Assembly (NCBI RefSeq): GCF_047495875.1
Contig: NC_092474.1
Span: 3,675,001-3,739,000 of the forward strand
Length of the DNA stretch: 64,000 nucleotides
Direction: 5' to 3'
From: Pithys albifrons albifrons
Lineage: Eukaryota; Chordata; Aves; Passeriformes; Thamnophilidae
Below, piece by piece: positions 60,425-64,000 of the stretch (within the stretch, counting starts at the first letter, position 1; every line of letters begins with the position of its first letter). The translations under genes were made by a program, and so were the position numbers. Under the pieces are notes generated by a model. That model made no database searches and had not been told where the DNA came from. It saw nothing but the letters and a program-made list of their open reading frames with translations.

Positions 60425-61702
60425 AATCAAAGGAACAACTTTATTTAAATCTCACAAAGAAAACAAACAACGTTCTCAACAAGTTAGTTTAGAAAACCAG
60501 CACTAATTCCAGTTTTTCCAGGTACACTATTTTGACTCTGTACTGCAAAACTCTGAAATCAACTTCCAGCCACCCAACTGCTGCTTGCTTTACAAACTGA
60601 GTTGCTGCTGCTTAACAGTTACCAATGAAAACCCAAGACATGCAAAACAAACCATCCACTTCTCATTGCTTGGAAGTACGCAACCAAAAAACCCCCCAAA
60701 ACATCAGTGCACTGATACTCTTTGATGGAAGTTATTTTTCTCATTTAACAAGCATGTGGTTAAATATTACCAGCCCACAAGTTTAGCTCCTTTTAGTGAT
60801 GAATGTGCAGTTGTCTAAAGCGATTTCCTCCCACTGTGTGGTAAATATGAATTTACAAGACTAAGAAAAAGCACATCAAGAGGATAGTCTGTTATAAAGT
60901 CTCAAAGCTGCCCCAACAGCATTCAAGCCATCCCTTTTTATGGAGAGAACACTGAAGTCTTGGATAACAGAGGTGCTCCAACAGCTGTGAAGGGACAGAA
61001 ATAATTTTGCTTTTGACACTATAATGTAACTCTGGCATCCCCAGCACTTCCTCCTCAGCTGACCCAGTGTGAAAAAGCCCCACGTCATTCCCCTCTGCTC
61101 CTGGGGAGACTCAAGACAGTTTCTAATTGGTCTGCAAATCCCTTACAATGGCAATTATTAAAAACCCTTCCACAGCTTTTGCATCACTATGCAGCCTTAA
61201 AACAAAGCCTTGATAATCAAGAACATCTAATTGCCTCTTTTTAAGGTATGAAATAGTTTAGAAAATAAAAACTTGCCCTCATTTTAATAGACAAGAAAAA
61301 TAAGGAATCAAAAATTTCAAAGCATTTTGAAAATCAGAAGCGTAACGTGCTAGCTGGACAAGTCTGGATTTTCCATAACTCTCCATCTTATATGCTGTAA
61401 GTAATTTTGTGCTAAGCTTCCCAAATCATAAATAAGAACAACCAATTATCTTTTATGAAGGATCACAGAAACACATTAGTAAGTATCAAAAAGAATAAAA
61501 ATTTGTATAGTTATTCTAGCAAGCAGAGACCTGTTCAAAATGCAGATCAGTCAAGCTTTTCCCTGGTACAACAAAAATAAGTTTCATAACTGCTTATCTT
61601 ATCCTGTGTACATGTCTTAAGAAAAAACTAAATGAAAACCCCAGACAATACTACATTCCCTGGAAAAGAAGTACACTATTTTTTTTGGCTGATAACTCAA
61701 CT
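60425..61702 (-). other. PIWIL1: PIWIL1 3' UTR
   Basis: The interval between the PIWIL1 stop codon and the first strong - strand polyadenylation signal. It is AT-rich without recognised elements. The distal limit is an estimate. Confidence 0.6.
60440..60445 (-). terminator. PIWIL1 polyadenylation signal
   Basis: TTTATT on the + strand, so AATAAA on the - strand. It is the only exact one I see downstream of the PIWIL1 stop codon, and would give a 3' UTR of about 1.3 kb. Confidence 0.55.
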
Positions 61703-62546
<844 letters not shown>

Positions 62547-62694
62547 CGACCAGTTATAGTACATGTGACAGAGTTTGTAGGTTAACCTCTGCAAGTGATC
62601 TGGTTTCAGCTGGCTGGTGTCATAAATTACATTGTAATGAGTGGGTGTAACACAGCCATTTTTCACTGTATGACTCACAATGAAGAAATCATAC
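62547..62694 (-). CDS. PIWIL1: PIWIL1 exon: PIWI domain with the catalytic His
   Basis: A 148-nt exon on the - strand, with acceptor ATTCAG|GTA and donor TCG|GTAAGT. After the last base of a Trp codon it encodes [20 protein letters not shown], then [20 protein letters not shown] and LCHMYYNWS. The His of PTHYNVIYD is the last residue of the Asp-Asp-His slicer triad of PIWI proteins. PIWIL1 cleaves transposon RNA guided by piRNAs in germ cells. The residue before the next exon is Ser where I remember Pro in the human protein, a minor difference. Confidence 0.96.
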
Positions 62695-63073
62695 CTGAAT
62701 TAGAAAAAGCAAACCCTTAGGAAAAGCAACATCTGATACAGAAAGGGCTGTTTTCCTGTCAGTACACTCTCATTCAGAACTAAGCCTTTAAAAAGCAAAC
62801 CAAGAAACACTAAAAGTGAAACACACACACACTTGAAGCCTGTGTAATACTCTGATACAAACAAAAAGTGCATATTGGAAACACTGTATAATACATTTGT
62901 AAAATGTAAGCTTGTCCATTTCTTTCATCTAAAAATTCACTATGATTTCAGAAGTACAGAAGCATGGGATGTATTTTTTCAACTTGATCCCATAGTCCAT
63001 TTAATACTGGATCACTTCCTTTACTATCAGGCTGCTGGCAAAAGGATCAAGTGTAACTTCTGTAGTAACTTAC
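62695..63073 (-). other. PIWIL1 intron
   Basis: A 379-bp intron containing a short CA run near 62,821-62,832. Nothing else was recognised. Confidence 0.8.
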
Positions 63074-63199
63074 CACTCTGGTCTGGTAACCACTGCATCA
63101 ACAACAGTACCAGGGGGTGGGTTTTTAAGTCCTCCACCAGTCTCTGCAAAGAACCGGGCACCCACTCGTTTCTTCACAACAATCACAGTAAGCCTTGGA
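63074..63199 (-). CDS. PIWIL1: PIWIL1 exon: PIWI domain
   Basis: A 126-nt exon on the - strand, with acceptor ATTTTAG|TCC and donor GTG|GTAAGT. After one base of a split codon it encodes [20 protein letters not shown], then [19 protein letters not shown] and PEW (Trp split with the next exon). [13 protein letters not shown] and NPPPGTVVD are PIWI-domain signatures. All three exons join in phase. The upstream part of the gene lies beyond the window edge. Confidence 0.96.
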
Positions 63200-64000
63200 C
63201 TAAAATAAGAGGAAAAAACCCCAAAAACTATTCTGAAAAACTGCACCAAAAGTACTTCAGGAAGAGATTCTCTAGACCTCTAGGGCATTAATTTCACAAA
63301 TAAGTTTCCATTAATTCACTGATTTAGATTAAATTAGACATTTTTCATAAATTTGGATTTTCAGTTTAAATGCAACTGTCACAAAGCCAACTTAACTTTA
63401 TAGGGAGAGAGAAAACAGACCAAAAAGGGATCTGCTAAATACAAATCGGATTTCTATACTCTCTACCCTATGATTTCATACAGAAAACACTGTGTCTTAA
63501 TGGCTTGCTCTTTATCAAAAATGCTGTTAACAGAAGCTAGACAGAACTAGGCACCTCATTTCCTATGAGCTTTAACTTGCTCTGTGCTCTGCTCTGCCTG
63601 CAGTTTAAGAAAGTATTTTAGTTTTCCAGAGCAGATTAAGTCAATGTAGTTGATAAGTTTCAAAGCAGAATGTTGAAAACTCTGCAGAACGTAAGTGGCT
63701 GGACAACATAGTCCTTCCAAATGGGGAAAGAAAATAAAGACTTACCAGACATGTAACAGTTATCAGGCTATGATCAACCAGTTGAAAAAAAAGTAATTAC
63801 CACACCCATCAAGAATACCTTAAAGAGTATTTGTGCATACAGTGTATTGCACAATCATGTGGTGCATGTGCTAAGAATTTCCCTATTATATTACAAGTCA
63901 GGTATCTGAAATCATGTAAACAATCATCAGAAAAGCAGTTACTTGAGCTCACGTAAAAGTAAGTAAGGATGAAAAGACAATACAATCTTCATCTATAACC
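63200..64000 (-). other. PIWIL1 intron (continues beyond the window)
   Basis: At least 800 bp with no recognisable PIWI-coding segment on the - strand; the expected preceding peptide (ending ...GYN) is not found. A donor-like ACTTAC (+ strand) at 63,740 is not preceded by PIWI-like sequence. Confidence 0.7.

Noticed and set aside
63719..63784. Possible further PIWIL1 exon at a - strand donor-like GTAAGT (63,740-63,745)
   Set aside because: The adjacent - strand sequence does not encode the peptide expected before [12 protein letters not shown]. No PIWI motif is seen in 63,200-64,000.

Overview
This is a window of bird nuclear DNA. The host is vertebrate: small coding exons with GT-AG borders sit in long AT-rich introns. 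It is avian because of CR1 LINE copies with the ATTCTATG-type 3' tail and a degraded solo LTR of the avian ERVL type, which I recognise best from songbirds. A passerine is my best guess. No prokaryotic, plasmid or phage content is visible.

Almost the whole window (1 to about 59,770, + strand) is the 3' three quarters of RIMBP2, which encodes RIM-binding protein 2, a presynaptic active-zone scaffold. The window opens inside an intron, so the 5' end is missing. I trace 20 in-phase core exons from 3364 to 55894, then two alternative C-terminal coding exons. There are also two cassette exons that keep the frame (41951-42691 and 47584-47733). Exons up to 21358 encode the coiled coil, including a 21-nt microexon. 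Exons 29782-31800 encode SH3-1 followed by FN3-1 and FN3-2. Exons 35601-36582 encode FN3-3 and the start of a proline/serine-rich linker. Exons 38157-44514 encode the acidic linker, and exons 50539-55894 encode SH3-2 and SH3-3. The core path without cassettes gives 1,146 residues from the first exon in the window, plus 8 or 62 C-terminal residues.

The C terminus is chosen by splicing. Exon 56461 adds eight residues and a stop. Skipping it joins the last exon at 58212 and adds a 62-residue polybasic tail. The 3' UTR runs to polyadenylation signals at 58876 and 59747.

From about 60,425 to 64,000 the - strand carries the last three coding exons and 3' UTR of PIWIL1 (germline piRNA Argonaute), arranged tail to tail with RIMBP2. 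About 650 bp separate the two predicted 3' ends, and a G-rich MAZ-like, quadruplex-capable tract lies there.

Repeats: an antisense CR1 (5261-5757), an ancient CR1 tail (about 11,150-11,210), a sense ERVL-type solo LTR (13,635-14,248), a TA/TG/GATA microsatellite (27,806-28,003), a two-copy tandem duplication (45,186-45,337) and a CR1 3' fragment (54,945-55,016). I found no wholly new system. The most interesting material is the alternative exon architecture of RIMBP2 and the RIMBP2/PIWIL1 convergent boundary. All family identifications come from reading translations against remembered protein families; no search was run.
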